Positions 19,286 through 28,220 of a stretch of DNA of 55,118 nt are shown here, piece after piece. Under the pieces are notes generated by a model, which was not told the origin of the DNA, did no database searches, and saw only the letters and a list, made by a program, of their open reading frames with translations. The first letter of the stretch is position 1. The number at the start of each line of letters is the position of its first letter. This stretch comes from Pseudomonas sp. GTDB taxonomy: Bacteria > Pseudomonadota > Gammaproteobacteria > Pseudomonadales > Pseudomonadaceae. The stretch lies in contig NZ_JAQGNX010000116.1 of NCBI RefSeq assembly GCF_028293835.1, forward strand, positions 1 through 55,118, given 5' to 3'. The translations under genes were made by a program, and so were the position numbers.

Positions 19286-19930
19286 ATGACCCGCCCCGCC
19301 ACCACTCGCAAACCTCGCGCTGGCAGCCAATCCCGGATCGATTCGATTCTTGATGCGGCGCGTACGTTGTTGGCTGCCGAGGGTGTGGCCAGTTTGTCGA
19401 TTTATCTGGTGGCGGAACGCGCGCAGATTCCGCCGTCGTCGGTGTATCATTTTTTCGCCAGTGTCCCGGCCCTGCTTGAAGCATTGACGGCGGATGTCCA
19501 TGCAGCCTTTCGTGCGTGCCTGCAAGCGCCCATCGAGCACGGGCCGCTCGGCAGTTGGCGCGATCTGTCGAGGGTGGTTGAACTGCGCATGCTGAGCATT
19601 TACAACGCCGACGCCGCCGCACGCCAGTTGATCCTGGCACAACACGGATTGACCGAAGTCACTCAGGCTGATCGGCAACACGATATCGAGCTGGGTCACT
19701 TGATGCATGAGGTCTTCGACCGGCACTTCCAGCTCCCGGCCCTGCCCGATGATATCGATGTGTTCGCCTTGGCCATGGAGCTGGGCGACCGGGTTTATGC
19801 GCGCTCGATGCAGCTGCACGACGAAATCACCCCACGCTTGGCCGAAGAAGGCATGCGTGTATTTGATGCGTATCTGGGGCTGTACCTGCCGCCTTATTTG
19901 CCGAAACGCGAACTCGCCGAGAATCCCTAG
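19286..19930 (+). CDS. TetR-family transcriptional regulator
   Basis: The 214-residue regulator has an N-terminal TetR DNA-binding domain: RIDSILDAARTLLAAEGVASLSIYLVAERAQIPPSSVYHFFASVPALLEAL (about 17-67) shows the three-helix HTH pattern. The C-terminal ligand/dimer domain is not recognisable further. It lies about 120 bp after spuI, beyond the spuI terminator and on the same strand. A role in control of polyamine or arginine catabolism is possible (P. aeruginosa has a TetR regulator, AguR, near its spu locus) but not shown. It is followed by REP-type repeats. Confidence 0.88.
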   Translation: MTRPATTRKPRAGSQSRIDSILDAARTLLAAEGVASLSIYLVAERAQIPPSSVYHFFASVPALLEALTADVHAAFRACLQAPIEHGPLGSWRDLSRVVELRMLSIYNADAAARQLILAQHGLTEVTQADRQHDIELGHLMHEVFDRHFQLPALPDDIDVFALAMELGDRVYARSMQLHDEITPRLAEEGMRVFDAYLGLYLPPYLPKRELAENP

Positions 19931-19982
19931 CTCAATAACCGCGCGGGATCAGCGGCTGTGCGACGACAGAACGGGTAAAGCC

Positions 19983-20062
19983 AATCGCCTCGCCAACTTG
20001 TTGGCGAGGCGATTGAGCAGGCACACCGCACACGGCTTCTCGCCAACAAGTTGGCTCCTACA
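19983..20062. repeat. CCAACTTGTTGG-family REP cluster
   Basis: A near-perfect 32-nt palindrome (19983-20014, centre CGCCAACTTGTTGGCG) is followed by another arm, CTCGCCAACAAGTTGGCTCC, ending near 20062. The cluster fills the gap between the convergent TetR and lyase genes. Confidence 0.82.
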
Positions 20063-20085
20063 GATTGATTGCAACTCGCCCTAAA

Positions 20086-21606
20086 TCACTGCCCCGCTTT
20101 ATGAAACGCCTCATCGAGATCGGCTGAGGCTTTGGCCAGTTTCTGCTGCTGGGTTTTGACCCAGTTTTGATCGTCGATCAAGCTGGCCTTTTCCGCTGCC
20201 AACATCCGTTCGACCTCTGCACGCTGTGGGCCGCCGAGACCTTTGCTGGAATCGATCATGTTTTGCGCGGTCAGCGAGGTCCGAAATTGAGCCTGGGTCA
20301 ACGGGAAGTGCGCGCCCTCAATGTTAAATGCTTTCAGCGCCTCGCCGTAAATCCTTTGCACCTCCGGGAACGGGATGTCCGCAGGTTTCATCTTGTTCAA
20401 GCGACCGTAGGTCACCAGATCCGACGCAAAATGGTGGCCCACACGGAACGGTACATCAGAGTCCCGTTGCAGCATGTCGGCCAGTTCAGTCGTGGTCGAA
20501 TAATCGGCGTCCACCTCCTCAAGCGCGCGGTTTTTATCAATCTGCAAATTGCTCAGCAAATCGGCCAGCATCGTGAACGACGTCGCCGTCTGATCCAGGG
20601 TTTTTTCCACTTGATCGCGTTTGTAATCAGGCATGCCTGGCGTTACGTTGTGTGCTTCCAACTGATAGGTCATGGCGCCACCGACCACATCGCTGGCCTG
20701 CAAACGCAGCAGGTTCAGGCCATACGGATTGCGCTTCTGCGGCATGATGCTGCTGGTGCCTGTCAGCTTGCCCTCGGTGATCATGATCCATGGATAGGGC
20801 TGGTGGTACTGGGTGTGAATGTCCTGAACCAGCAACCCAATCGTCAGCGCGGCATTGCTGGAAATGCCCGTGAGTTCAATACCGGTATCAAGCGCGCCAA
20901 GCTGCGCCGCGTCGTAGGAATTTTCCACAACGCCATCGAACCCCAACAGCTGAGCCAGCTGCTTTCGGTCAATGGGAAAGCTTGAGGTGCCTAATGCGCC
21001 GGAGCCCAGCGGACTCATGTTCAAGCGGGCATAAGCTTCTTTGAAACGGGTCGCGTCGCGATCAAAGACCGAAGTGAACCCGAGCAAGTAATGCGCATAG
21101 GTGGTCGGTTGCGCCTGCACGCCGTTGGTGTACGCCGGCACGATGGTGTCGAGATTGTCTTCGGCGAGCTTCAGAAACTCGGCCTTGGATGTATTCATCT
21201 CATTCAGCACATTCAACACGCGCTCGCGCTGCATCAGGCGTCGGGTGGTAGACAAGATATCCTGGCGGCTGCGGCCCGAGTGCATCCGCGATCCATCGGG
21301 CCCGGCAATGGCAAGTATCAGCGGCTCGTATTTCAAGTAATCCGCAGGACGTTCGGCGCCCGGTTTATTGCCATTGATGATCACTTGATCCACCGCCGCA
21401 ACAATTTTCCTACCCAGTTCTGGCGGGACAATTTTGGTGTCGATGACCATCACCGTGGAGGCCTTGTTCATCTCGCCCAAAAAGTAAAAATTATCGTGGG
21501 GCTCTTGCTTGTCTGCCGCTTGCGCAATGCCCGCTGCCAACATTAGCAGGGGGATCATCGCCAAACGAAAAGAAAAGATCGGCAGTACGCGCTTGTCTGT
21601 TTTCAT
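20086..21606 (-). CDS. Exported argininosuccinate lyase-like protein
   Basis: The 506-residue protein belongs to the aspartase/fumarase superfamily, closest in motifs to argininosuccinate lyase. SRMHSGRSRQDILST and GTSSIMPQKRNPYGLN (the flexible catalytic-serine loop) are conserved. The usual YTHLQRAQP segment reads YTNGVQAQPTTYAHYLL, so the substrate-binding His and Gln are changed. An N-terminal signal peptide ends near GIAQA, predicting a periplasmic enzyme, which is unusual for this family. It probably cleaves or forms a C-N bond to fumarate in an N-substituted aspartate, but the substrate is unknown. It lies beside the ssu operon on the same strand, separated by a terminator. Confidence 0.85.
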   Translation of the reverse strand: MKTDKRVLPIFSFRLAMIPLLMLAAGIAQAADKQEPHDNFYFLGEMNKASTVMVIDTKIVPPELGRKIVAAVDQVIINGNKPGAERPADYLKYEPLILAIAGPDGSRMHSGRSRQDILSTTRRLMQRERVLNVLNEMNTSKAEFLKLAEDNLDTIVPAYTNGVQAQPTTYAHYLLGFTSVFDRDATRFKEAYARLNMSPLGSGALGTSSFPIDRKQLAQLLGFDGVVENSYDAAQLGALDTGIELTGISSNAALTIGLLVQDIHTQYHQPYPWIMITEGKLTGTSSIMPQKRNPYGLNLLRLQASDVVGGAMTYQLEAHNVTPGMPDYKRDQVEKTLDQTATSFTMLADLLSNLQIDKNRALEEVDADYSTTTELADMLQRDSDVPFRVGHHFASDLVTYGRLNKMKPADIPFPEVQRIYGEALKAFNIEGAHFPLTQAQFRTSLTAQNMIDSSKGLGGPQRAEVERMLAAEKASLIDDQNWVKTQQQKLAKASADLDEAFHKAGQ

Positions 21607-21757
21607 TATTATTTCGCTCTGGGTGCAGAAGCTCTTAATGCGCTGAGAGAAGCGATGCAGCGATGTGCGGTGATCCTAGCAGGATGGTTATAGGATGAAA
21701 AATATCTGATAGTTGGCGGCTCGATACTTAAAAAAATGAAGATGCGTTGGCTGGTTT

Positions 21758-21782
21758 TCTCGCCAACACGTTGGCTCCTACG
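21758..21782. repeat. REP-like element (single)
   Basis: A single copy of the CTCGCCAACACGTTGGCTCC family sits in the 257-bp gap between the lyase gene and ssuF. It contains a small hairpin, CCAACACGTTGG. Confidence 0.65.
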
Positions 21783-21810
21783 GGCCCGGTTCACAGCCTC
21801 TTACACCCAT

Positions 21811-21847
21811 AAAAAAAACCCCGAAGGGCTTTTAACCGTTCGGGGTT
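21811..21847 (-). terminator. ssuF terminator
   Basis: A 9-bp stem (AACCCCGAA with TTCGGGGTT, 21817-21847) is followed on the minus strand by eight U (complement of the A-run 21811-21818). It ends the ssu operon. Confidence 0.9.
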
Positions 21848-21863
21848 GTCTGCTGCGCATTGC

Positions 21864-22079
21864 TCACAGCTTGGCGATGGAAACCTCGGTGGATTTCACG
21901 AAGGCAATAACTTCGCTGCCTACGACCAGTTCCAGCTCTTTTACTGAGCGGGTGGTGATCACGGATGTCACGATGCCCGATGGGGTTTGAACATCGATTT
22001 CCGACAATACCGGGCCTTCGAGGATTTCTTTGATGGTGCCTTTGAACTGGTTACGGACGTTGATGGCTTTGATAGTCAT
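21864..22079 (-). CDS. ssuF: Molybdopterin-binding (Mop/TOBE) protein SsuF
   Basis: The 71-residue protein is a single Mop/TOBE domain (MTIKAINVRNQFKGTIKEI and ELVVGSEVIAFVKSTEVSIAK), a molbindin-type oxyanion binder. In P. putida S-313 the ssuF gene closes the ssu operon and is needed for sulfonate and sulfate-ester use. The downstream position relative to ssuB here is the same. Such proteins assemble into oligomers that bind molybdate or tungstate. It lies 51 bp after ssuB and directly before a strong terminator. Confidence 0.88.
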   Translation of the reverse strand: MTIKAINVRNQFKGTIKEILEGPVLSEIDVQTPSGIVTSVITTRSVKELELVVGSEVIAFVKSTEVSIAKL

Positions 22080-22130
22080 GATGATATTTCCTGTGTGGGT
22101 TAGGTTTTAGATGACACAAACGCGGATCGG

Positions 22131-22949
22131 CTATTGGGCCCAACGCAGTTGCGTGGGCAACGGTGAAACAGGTTCGGGTTCAGGTGGGGTGCCCGGTATC
22201 AGCAACACCCTGTTCAACACTTCGGTTTCCAGCGCGGCCTGACGATGCGAGCCACGGACCCGGGGGCGCGGCAGCTCTACCAGCAGATCCAGACCGACTT
22301 GGCCGTCTTCGATCAGGATCACTCGATCAGCAATGGCCACGGCCTCGCTGACGTCATGGGTCACCAGCAAGACGGTGAAGCCATGCTTTTTCCAAAGCCG
22401 CTCAATCAGCTGCTGCATCTCGATTCGGGTCAGTGCATCCAGCGCACCCAGCGGCTCATCGAGCAACAGTAAACGAGGCCGGTGAATCAACGCGCGGGCC
22501 AGGGCCACTCGCTGTTTTTGTCCTCCCGATAACGCGGCAGGCCACTCATTAGCGCGTTCGGCCAGGCCCACCGCCTCCAATGCTTCCAGTGCCTGTAGAC
22601 GCCAGTTGCCATGCAGACCAAGACCGACGTTATCGATGACTTTCTTCCACGGCAGCAAACGGGCTTCCTGGAACATTAAACGCGTGTCTTCACGGGCGTC
22701 GCTGAGGGGCGCAGAACCCGCCAACAGCTCGCCGCCCGTAGGTTTGTCGAGCCCGGCCAACAACCGCAGCAAGGTACTTTTGCCACATCCGCTGCGGCCA
22801 ACCACCGCCACGAACTGACCCGCTGGAATGTGTAGATCGATTTCCTTGAGCACTTCGCGCTCATCGAAGGTCTTGCGTAATTTGCGCACCGCCAGCGGAA
22901 TACCGCGCAGCAGATGTGCCGGTTGCACTGCTTGTTTGAGACTGCTCAT
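22131..22949 (-). CDS. ssuB: Aliphatic sulfonate ABC transporter ATPase SsuB
   Basis: The 272-residue ATPase has Walker A GRSGCGKS (51-58), signature LSGGQKQR, Walker [13 protein letters not shown] and H-loop [10 protein letters not shown]. It powers import of alkanesulfonates through SsuC. The start at MSSLKQ overlaps the ssuC stop as ATGA, so the longer frame was rejected. The C-terminal tail is proline-rich ([15 protein letters not shown]), unusual for an ATPase but common in this subgroup. It is in one operon with ssuA, ssuC and ssuF. SsuD is missing from that operon. Confidence 0.92.
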   Translation of the reverse strand: MSSLKQAVQPAHLLRGIPLAVRKLRKTFDEREVLKEIDLHIPAGQFVAVVGRSGCGKSTLLRLLAGLDKPTGGELLAGSAPLSDAREDTRLMFQEARLLPWKKVIDNVGLGLHGNWRLQALEALEAVGLAERANEWPAALSGGQKQRVALARALIHRPRLLLLDEPLGALDALTRIEMQQLIERLWKKHGFTVLLVTHDVSEAVAIADRVILIEDGQVGLDLLVELPRPRVRGSHRQAALETEVLNRVLLIPGTPPEPEPVSPLPTQLRWAQ

Positions 22950-23743
22950 ACCGCACCGCCCTTGATCGCTTGATAGGCCGGGTGCCAACGCAACCAGACA
23001 CGTTCCAGGCCGCGCGCCGCAAGGTCTGCCAACTTACCCAGCACGGCATACAGAAGGATCGCCACGACCACCACGTCGGTCTGCAGAAACTCCCGGGCGT
23101 TCATCGCCAAATAGCCGATGCCGGAGCTGGCGGAGATAGTTTCAGCCACGATCAAGGTCAACCACATCAAGCCCAGCGCGAACCGCACGCCCACCAGAAT
23201 CGAAGGCAGTGCGCCGGGCAGAATTACCTGACGGAACAGCGAGAAACCCGACAAACCGTAACTGCGCGCCATCTCGACTAGCGCTGGGTCAACGTTGCGA
23301 ATTCCGTGATAGGTGTTCAGGTAAATCGGAAACAACGTACCCAGCGCCACCAGGAATATCTTTGCCGACTCATCAATGCCAAACCACAAGATCACCAGCG
23401 GTATCAGCGCCAGGTGCGGCACGTTACGAATCATCTGCACCGAGCTGTCCAACAGGCGCTCGCCCCAGGTCGACAAGCCGGTGATAAAGCCCAGCACCAG
23501 ACCAAGGCCACCGCCGATGGCAAAGCCAAGTCCGGCGCGCCACCCACTGATAGCAAGGTGTGTCCATATTTCACCGCTGCGAACCAAGGCCACACCGGCC
23601 GAGATAACTGCACTTGGTGCAGGCAGGATTCGCGTCGACAGCCAGCCGGCTGACACCGAAAGCTGCCATACCGCTAACAACAAGACTGGAAGTGCCCAAG
23701 GCGCCAGTCTGTGGAGGATTCTTTGCGAAGCGCTCAGGCTCAT
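22946..23743 (-). CDS. ssuC: Aliphatic sulfonate ABC transporter permease SsuC
   Basis: The 265-residue inner-membrane permease has about six membrane segments. The EAA-like loop is [28 protein letters not shown] (about 160-187). It forms the channel of the sulfonate importer with SsuB and the receptor SsuA. A GAGGAG ribosome site lies eight bases before the ATG. The ssuA stop lies only 28 bp upstream; in P. putida and E. coli the monooxygenase gene ssuD occupies that position. Confidence 0.92.
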   Translation of the reverse strand: MSLSASQRILHRLAPWALPVLLLAVWQLSVSAGWLSTRILPAPSAVISAGVALVRSGEIWTHLAISGWRAGLGFAIGGGLGLVLGFITGLSTWGERLLDSSVQMIRNVPHLALIPLVILWFGIDESAKIFLVALGTLFPIYLNTYHGIRNVDPALVEMARSYGLSGFSLFRQVILPGALPSILVGVRFALGLMWLTLIVAETISASSGIGYLAMNAREFLQTDVVVVAILLYAVLGKLADLAARGLERVWLRWHPAYQAIKGGAV

Positions 23744-23771
23744 GGAGTTGTCTCCTCAAAGGGCCAGTGAT

Positions 23772-24737
23772 TTACGGAGCCTTAGCCACGGTTGCGGAGG
23801 GCATCCAAATGACGTCTTTGATGCTTAACGGCTTGGGAATCAATTTGAGCTGATAAAAGCTGTCCGCTATTTTTTGTTGTGCCGCCACCACTTCAGGGGT
23901 GATGAACAGTGCGCCGTAACCTTGGCGTTTCACTGAAATCCGAGTGATGTCGGCTGATAAACCGAGCAGCGGCGCGACCTGTCGGGTGACGTCATCCGGG
24001 TTGGCTTTGGACCATTCGCCTACGGCGCGCACTTCTTCGATCAGTGCCTTTATGACTTCAGGATGCTGTTGCGCATAAGGCTTGGTCGCCAGGTAAAACT
24101 GGTGGTTATCGACGATGCCCGTGCCGTCGCGCAGGGTGCGCGCTTGCAGCTGTTGCTCGGCAGCTGCCTGGTACGGGTCCCAGATAACCCAGGCATCAAC
24201 ACTGCCACGTTCAAATGCCGCACGCGCATCGGCGGGTGCCAGGAATATAGTTTGGATATCGGTATATTTCAGGCCGGCGTCTTCCAACGCTTTCACCAAC
24301 AAGTAGTGAACATTGGAGCCTTTGTTCAGCACGACTTTCTTGCCTTTGAGGTCTTTCACCGAGGTGATGGGTGAATCCTTGGGCACCAGGATCGCTTCAC
24401 TGGTGGGGGCTGGCGGTTCGTAGGCGACATACAGCAAATCAGCCCCGGCCGCCTGAGCGAACACGGGCGGTGTTTCGCCGGTCACGCCGAAGTCGATGGA
24501 GCCTACGTTCAATCCCTCAAGCAATTGCGGGCCGCCGGGAAACTCGGTCCATTGCACCTGCACACCTTGGGCGGCGAGTCGTTTTTCCAGCGAGCCCTTG
24601 GCTTTGAGCAGCACCAATGTGCCGTACTTCTGGTAACCGATGCGCAAGGTTTCTGCCTGAGCAGCGGTAACGGCGCCGAAGGTAACTGCCGCAGCAAACA
24701 GGGCGACCAGGCTTCGACGCAAAATAGCAGTGCGCAT
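23772..24737 (-). CDS. ssuA: Sulfonate-binding periplasmic protein SsuA
   Basis: The 321-residue NMT1/SsuA-type solute-binding protein has a signal peptide ending QAQA-type (VTAAQAETLRIGYQKYG). The mature protein shows LLEGLNVGSIDFGVTGETPPVFAQAA and VWVIWDPY-like DAWVIWDPYQAA, which line the sulfonate site in this family. It hands alkanesulfonates to SsuB/C. An AAAGGAG site precedes the ATG. It is now the first gene of the operon, because ssuE, its usual upstream neighbour, is absent from the 227-bp gap to lsfA. Confidence 0.92.
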   Translation of the reverse strand: MRTAILRRSLVALFAAAVTFGAVTAAQAETLRIGYQKYGTLVLLKAKGSLEKRLAAQGVQVQWTEFPGGPQLLEGLNVGSIDFGVTGETPPVFAQAAGADLLYVAYEPPAPTSEAILVPKDSPITSVKDLKGKKVVLNKGSNVHYLLVKALEDAGLKYTDIQTIFLAPADARAAFERGSVDAWVIWDPYQAAAEQQLQARTLRDGTGIVDNHQFYLATKPYAQQHPEVIKALIEEVRAVGEWSKANPDDVTRQVAPLLGLSADITRISVKRQGYGALFITPEVVAAQQKIADSFYQLKLIPKPLSIKDVIWMPSATVAKAP

Positions 24738-24921
24738 GGCGCGCTCCTTTGCTGTAACGATTTAGGGTGCACCCGCTTGCCTGTTATCAGGCGAGTAAGG
24801 TGAGGCTAGCGATTTCGCTAAGTGGGACAGACCTTAACAGGTGTTTTTTATATCTATAAATCTCTTTTATTCATTTGTTTATTCTTAAATCGAATAAGCG
24901 CAAATATAAGATTACGCACAT

Positions 24922-24954
24922 AAAAAAGGACCGCATAAACGGCCCCTTTTTTTG
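24922..24954 (-). terminator. lsfA terminator
   Basis: An imperfect hairpin (AAAAAGGACCG and CGGCCCCTTTTT) just beyond the lsfA stop is followed on the minus strand by a U-run. The A-run and T-run on both sides mean it could work in both directions. Confidence 0.75.
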
Positions 24955-24964
24955 GCAAAGGCTA

Positions 24965-25603
24965 TTAACGATTGGGTTGTGGCGTCAGGCGCAAGTACGG
25001 AGTGACGGCGGTGTAACCCTTGGGGAAGCGCCGCTTGATTTCATCTTCATCCTTGATTGACGGCACGATGACTACGTCTTCGCCATCCAGCCAATTGGCT
25101 GGGGTGGCGACTTTGTAATTGTCAGTCAATTGCAGCGAATCAATCACTCGCAGAATTTCGTGAAAGTTACGGCCGGTGCTGGCGGGATAGGTAATGGTCA
25201 GGCGAATCTTCTTGTTCGGGTCGATCACGAACAACGAGCGTACGGTTAATGTGTCGCTTGCATTGGGGTGAATCAGGTCATACAGGTCCGACACTTGACG
25301 GTCAGCGTCAGCCAGGATTGGGAAGTTGACGATGGTGTTTTGCGTACGGTTGATGTCATCGATCCATTTGACGTGTGAATCCACCGGGTCCACTGACAGC
25401 GCGATGGCCTTGACGTTGCGTTTGGTGAATTCATCCTTGAGCTTGGCGGTGAATCCCAACTCAGTGGTGCATACCGGAGTGAAGTCCGCGGGGTGGGAGA
25501 ACAGCACGCCCCAACTATCACCTAACCACTCATGGAAGCGAATATTCCCTTCGCTGGATTCCTGCTCGAAATCGGGGGCGATGTCGCCGAGTCTTAGGCT
25601 CAT
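24965..25603 (-). CDS. lsfA: 1-Cys peroxiredoxin LsfA
   Basis: The 212-residue peroxiredoxin of the Prx6/1-Cys type has the peroxidatic Cys45 in HPADFTPVCTTELG. The LSVDPVDSHVKWIDDI and C-terminal GWLDGEDVV-like (ANWLDGEDVVIVPS) regions match the family. LsfA is induced by sulfate starvation in Pseudomonas and lies beside ssu genes in P. putida. It reduces peroxides that arise during flavin-dependent desulfonation. The start at MSLRLGD has an AGGA leader; the upstream frame extension lacks support. Its leader is the 369-bp gap toward the phosphatase gene. Confidence 0.93.
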   Translation of the reverse strand: MSLRLGDIAPDFEQESSEGNIRFHEWLGDSWGVLFSHPADFTPVCTTELGFTAKLKDEFTKRNVKAIALSVDPVDSHVKWIDDINRTQNTIVNFPILADADRQVSDLYDLIHPNASDTLTVRSLFVIDPNKKIRLTITYPASTGRNFHEILRVIDSLQLTDNYKVATPANWLDGEDVVIVPSIKDEDEIKRRFPKGYTAVTPYLRLTPQPNR

Positions 25604-25972
25604 GGTGCGGGTCCTTGGAGTTAAGGTTGGTCTGACACTGTGCCTTCGGTTTATGAAATTTAATAAGAACGAATAGCGCTTTAGGTAGTTGGTTATGGAA
25701 TAAAACACAGCAGAGGTAGCCGTTTGGAAGGGTATACCGTCGGAACGTTAATGAAATTTTCACAAATGTCATCAAACCGGCCCCTATTTTTCACACTTGT
25801 TTCACCTTCCGTTTACGTCTGTCTCGACATAATCATTCCAACGCTGATAAAGCCGGACTCCTCTCCCGTGTTTTATCAATCTGACCGTTGATTCACGTTT
25901 CCTTCATACGATCCAACTTTTCGTCATCGATCCAAACGTGGCGCCTGTAGTTAGCGTCGCAGGAGCAGTTCA
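25604..25972. promoter_or_regulatory. Divergent lsfA/phosphatase leader region
   Basis: This 369-bp gap carries no supported gene. It is AT-richer than the flanks and must hold promoters for lsfA (minus) and the histidine phosphatase (plus). Sulfate-starvation control of lsfA by CysB is known in Pseudomonas, but I cannot mark a specific site. Confidence 0.45.
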
Positions 25973-26650
25973 ATGGAGTACCGGCTATGGCTTGCCCGGA
26001 CCCGGGGTTCGGTAAGCCTTGCCGATCTCTCAAAGTATAAATCCCGCTGGACTGCGCTGCTCTGTGTAGGGGTGGTTGCGTGCGCGGGCGCTGTTTTATC
26101 ACGCCCCGCCATCCTTCCGAATCTGGCTAAAGCCACTGCCGCCAATCTCATTGACTTCAAAGCGCATTGGGCCAAGGGCGACATGATCGTTCTGGTTCGG
26201 CATGCGGAGCGCTGTGACCATTCCTCCGCCCCATGCCTGGGACCTCTCGATGGCATTACAGAGAGAGGCAAAAGCGCCGTTCAAAACGTGGGCCTGCAAT
26301 TCCAGAAGCTCGGTATGCAAAACGCTGACATCTACAGCAGCCCCCTGACCCGCGCAGCACAAACTTCTGGCTTCATGTTCAATTACGCCAGCGTTGATCA
26401 GGGCTGGCTATTCAACTGCAAAAAAACCATGTTGACCGACACCCTTAGCCACAAGGTGAAGGGCCGCAATTTGGTATTGGTTACTCATAGTGAATGCTTT
26501 GCTGCCCTTGAAAAGCTCATGGATTTACCCGCTTCCAAGACCCGTGATTACGGCTACTCGTTATTTCTGACGGCAAGCAACGACGGGGGGCGGCCTGTAG
26601 TTACCGGCTTTGTCGACGCTACTGACTGGCAGAGCGTGGTCGGTAAGTAA
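25973..26650 (+). CDS. Histidine phosphatase family protein
   Basis: The 225-residue branch-1 histidine phosphatase has the phospho-accepting His77 in VLVRHAERC and a second His172 in LVTHSECF. IYSSPLTRAAQTS carries the conserved Arg. An N-terminal hydrophobic stretch (about residues 26-43) predicts a membrane anchor or uncleaved signal, so the domain is periplasmic. The RHAERCD form recalls the Ais/LPS-heptose phosphatase group, but the substrate is unproven. A CAGGAG site precedes the ATG. It lies between lsfA and the porin and ends at a shared bidirectional terminator. Confidence 0.85.
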   Translation: MEYRLWLARTRGSVSLADLSKYKSRWTALLCVGVVACAGAVLSRPAILPNLAKATAANLIDFKAHWAKGDMIVLVRHAERCDHSSAPCLGPLDGITERGKSAVQNVGLQFQKLGMQNADIYSSPLTRAAQTSGFMFNYASVDQGWLFNCKKTMLTDTLSHKVKGRNLVLVTHSECFAALEKLMDLPASKTRDYGYSLFLTASNDGGRPVVTGFVDATDWQSVVGK

Positions 26651-26684
26651 TCTCGAATCCCACGCCTTAGAAATCGTAAGCATT

Positions 26685-26716
26685 AAAAAGCCCCGTACAA
26701 TGACGGGGCTTTTTTT
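26685..26716. terminator. Bidirectional terminator
   Basis: A 12-bp stem (AAAAAGCCCCGT with ACGGGGCTTTTT) has T-runs on both strands. It separates the convergent phosphatase and porin genes and can serve both. Confidence 0.9.
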
Positions 26717-26732
26717 CAACTCAACTCAGCTA

Positions 26733-28115
26733 TCAAAAGAAAGCGTAGGTGTAGTTGAAGATCAAACGGGTCTGATCGGTGCTGCGGGTGGTGCCGTTAC
26801 CAACGTGGTCGCTCACGTGGTAGCTACCGGTACGCAGAGTAGTACCGAAGCCTTTCATGACGCCGGTCTGGATTACGTAATCGATACGCGCATCACGTTC
26901 CCACTCACCGAACGTTTTATTGCTATTCGCTACCGAACTCTCAATATTCGTACCTTTCAGGTAAGAAATTGCACCGGTCAGACCAGGTACGCCGACACGG
27001 CCAAAGTCATAGGAATATTGAGCAAACTGGGTCTGCTCACCTGCACGAATGAAGCTGTTAACCACTGAGTCAGTGAAGAGGTAAAAGCTAGTACCACCGT
27101 TGTCTTCGCTGTTGCTGCCATTTGTAGCCGCAGGTTTACCGTCTTTAGTCACGTTACCTTGGTTCAACAGAACAAAGCCGCCGTCCTTACTTACGCTTTG
27201 ATAGCCGACCAGAAACTTCGAGCCGCCCAATTGGTAGGTGAAGATGCTGGACCAAGTGTTGTTGTCGATTTCACCGCCATTCGCACCGTAACCGCCGTTC
27301 TGACCGAAATTATAGCCAGCATCACCGCTACTATTCGCACCATCGGATCGGCTGCGGAAATAACGAAGGTCGGTCTTGAACGACTGGTCGTCACCAAGAG
27401 GTAAAACGTGTACCAGACCGAAGAAATCTTGTTTGTAGAAGTCTTCCAGGTTGGCATGGTAGTACTGCAAGGTCAGGTCTTTAGTGACCTTCCAATCTGC
27501 GCCACCGAACCGGAACTGGTTGCTGCCTTTAAAAGCACCCGAACCAGAAACGCCCAGCGCAGTACTGTTCGTTGACGCACGACCGGTGGAATGTTCCAGC
27601 TGACCAGCAACGAAGGTTACGTTGTCCAAGTCTTTGGAGGTCAGGATGCCACCGTCAAAGTTCTGCGGCATGGCACGGCTGTCGTTTGCCAACAGAATCG
27701 GCAATTGCGGGGCCAAGGCACCACCAAGGTGAAATTCGGTTTTCGAGTAGCGGAACTTCACGTTGGCATCGCCCCGCGCCAAGTCGTCCTGGGCACTGCC
27801 GTCGCTGTCGCTAGGCCAGAAAGAGTTGCCGGTAGCAACGTGGTGGCCAGGGCCGCCATCGAGTTGCAGGCCGTAGAGTACCTGAGCATCGACACCGACA
27901 CCGATGGTGCCTTGGGTAAAGCCGGAGAGGTAATCAAGTTTTAGAACTTCGGCCGTTTCGCGTTGGTTGAAACCGCCCGCGTTATGAGCATCGTTCTCGT
28001 AGTAAAAAGTACGAGAACTGAGGTTCAGTTTGCTGTCTTCTAGGAATCCTGCAGCGCCTGCTTGTTGAGCGAGTACGCCCAAAGCGACAGCCAGTGCCAA
28101 GCTTGACTTGTACAT
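26733..28115 (-). CDS. OprD/OprE-family outer-membrane porin
   Basis: The 460-residue porin of the OprD superfamily (OprE-like) has a signal peptide (MYKSSLALAVALGVLAQQAGAAGF). The family start FLEDSKLNLSSRTFYYEND, many alternating beta strands, an LEHSTGRAS external region and a C-terminal aromatic residue (NYTYAFF) predict an 18-strand barrel. Substrates of OprE-type porins are poorly defined; the position between lsfA and tauABC suggests uptake of organosulfur compounds, which is inference. A GAGGAGC site precedes the ATG. A candidate sigma-70 promoter lies about 70 bp upstream. Confidence 0.9.
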   Translation of the reverse strand: MYKSSLALAVALGVLAQQAGAAGFLEDSKLNLSSRTFYYENDAHNAGGFNQRETAEVLKLDYLSGFTQGTIGVGVDAQVLYGLQLDGGPGHHVATGNSFWPSDSDGSAQDDLARGDANVKFRYSKTEFHLGGALAPQLPILLANDSRAMPQNFDGGILTSKDLDNVTFVAGQLEHSTGRASTNSTALGVSGSGAFKGSNQFRFGGADWKVTKDLTLQYYHANLEDFYKQDFFGLVHVLPLGDDQSFKTDLRYFRSRSDGANSSGDAGYNFGQNGGYGANGGEIDNNTWSSIFTYQLGGSKFLVGYQSVSKDGGFVLLNQGNVTKDGKPAATNGSNSEDNGGTSFYLFTDSVVNSFIRAGEQTQFAQYSYDFGRVGVPGLTGAISYLKGTNIESSVANSNKTFGEWERDARIDYVIQTGVMKGFGTTLRTGSYHVSDHVGNGTTRSTDQTRLIFNYTYAFF

Positions 28116-28191
28116 GTTTTGCTCCTCAGTGTTTCTAATTTTTGTCTTCCAGAGCTTGGGGATCTGACGCCCTTTCCACCTGGATGTGCGA

Positions 28192-28220
28192 ATAGCACTA
28201 AAGTGTGACCACCAAGTCAA
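28192..28220 (-). promoter_or_regulatory. Candidate sigma-70 promoter of the porin gene
   Basis: On the minus strand TTGACT (28215-28220) is followed after 17 bp by TGCTAT (28192-28197). The spacing is ideal and the -35 is good, while the -10 is weak. Confidence 0.4.
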
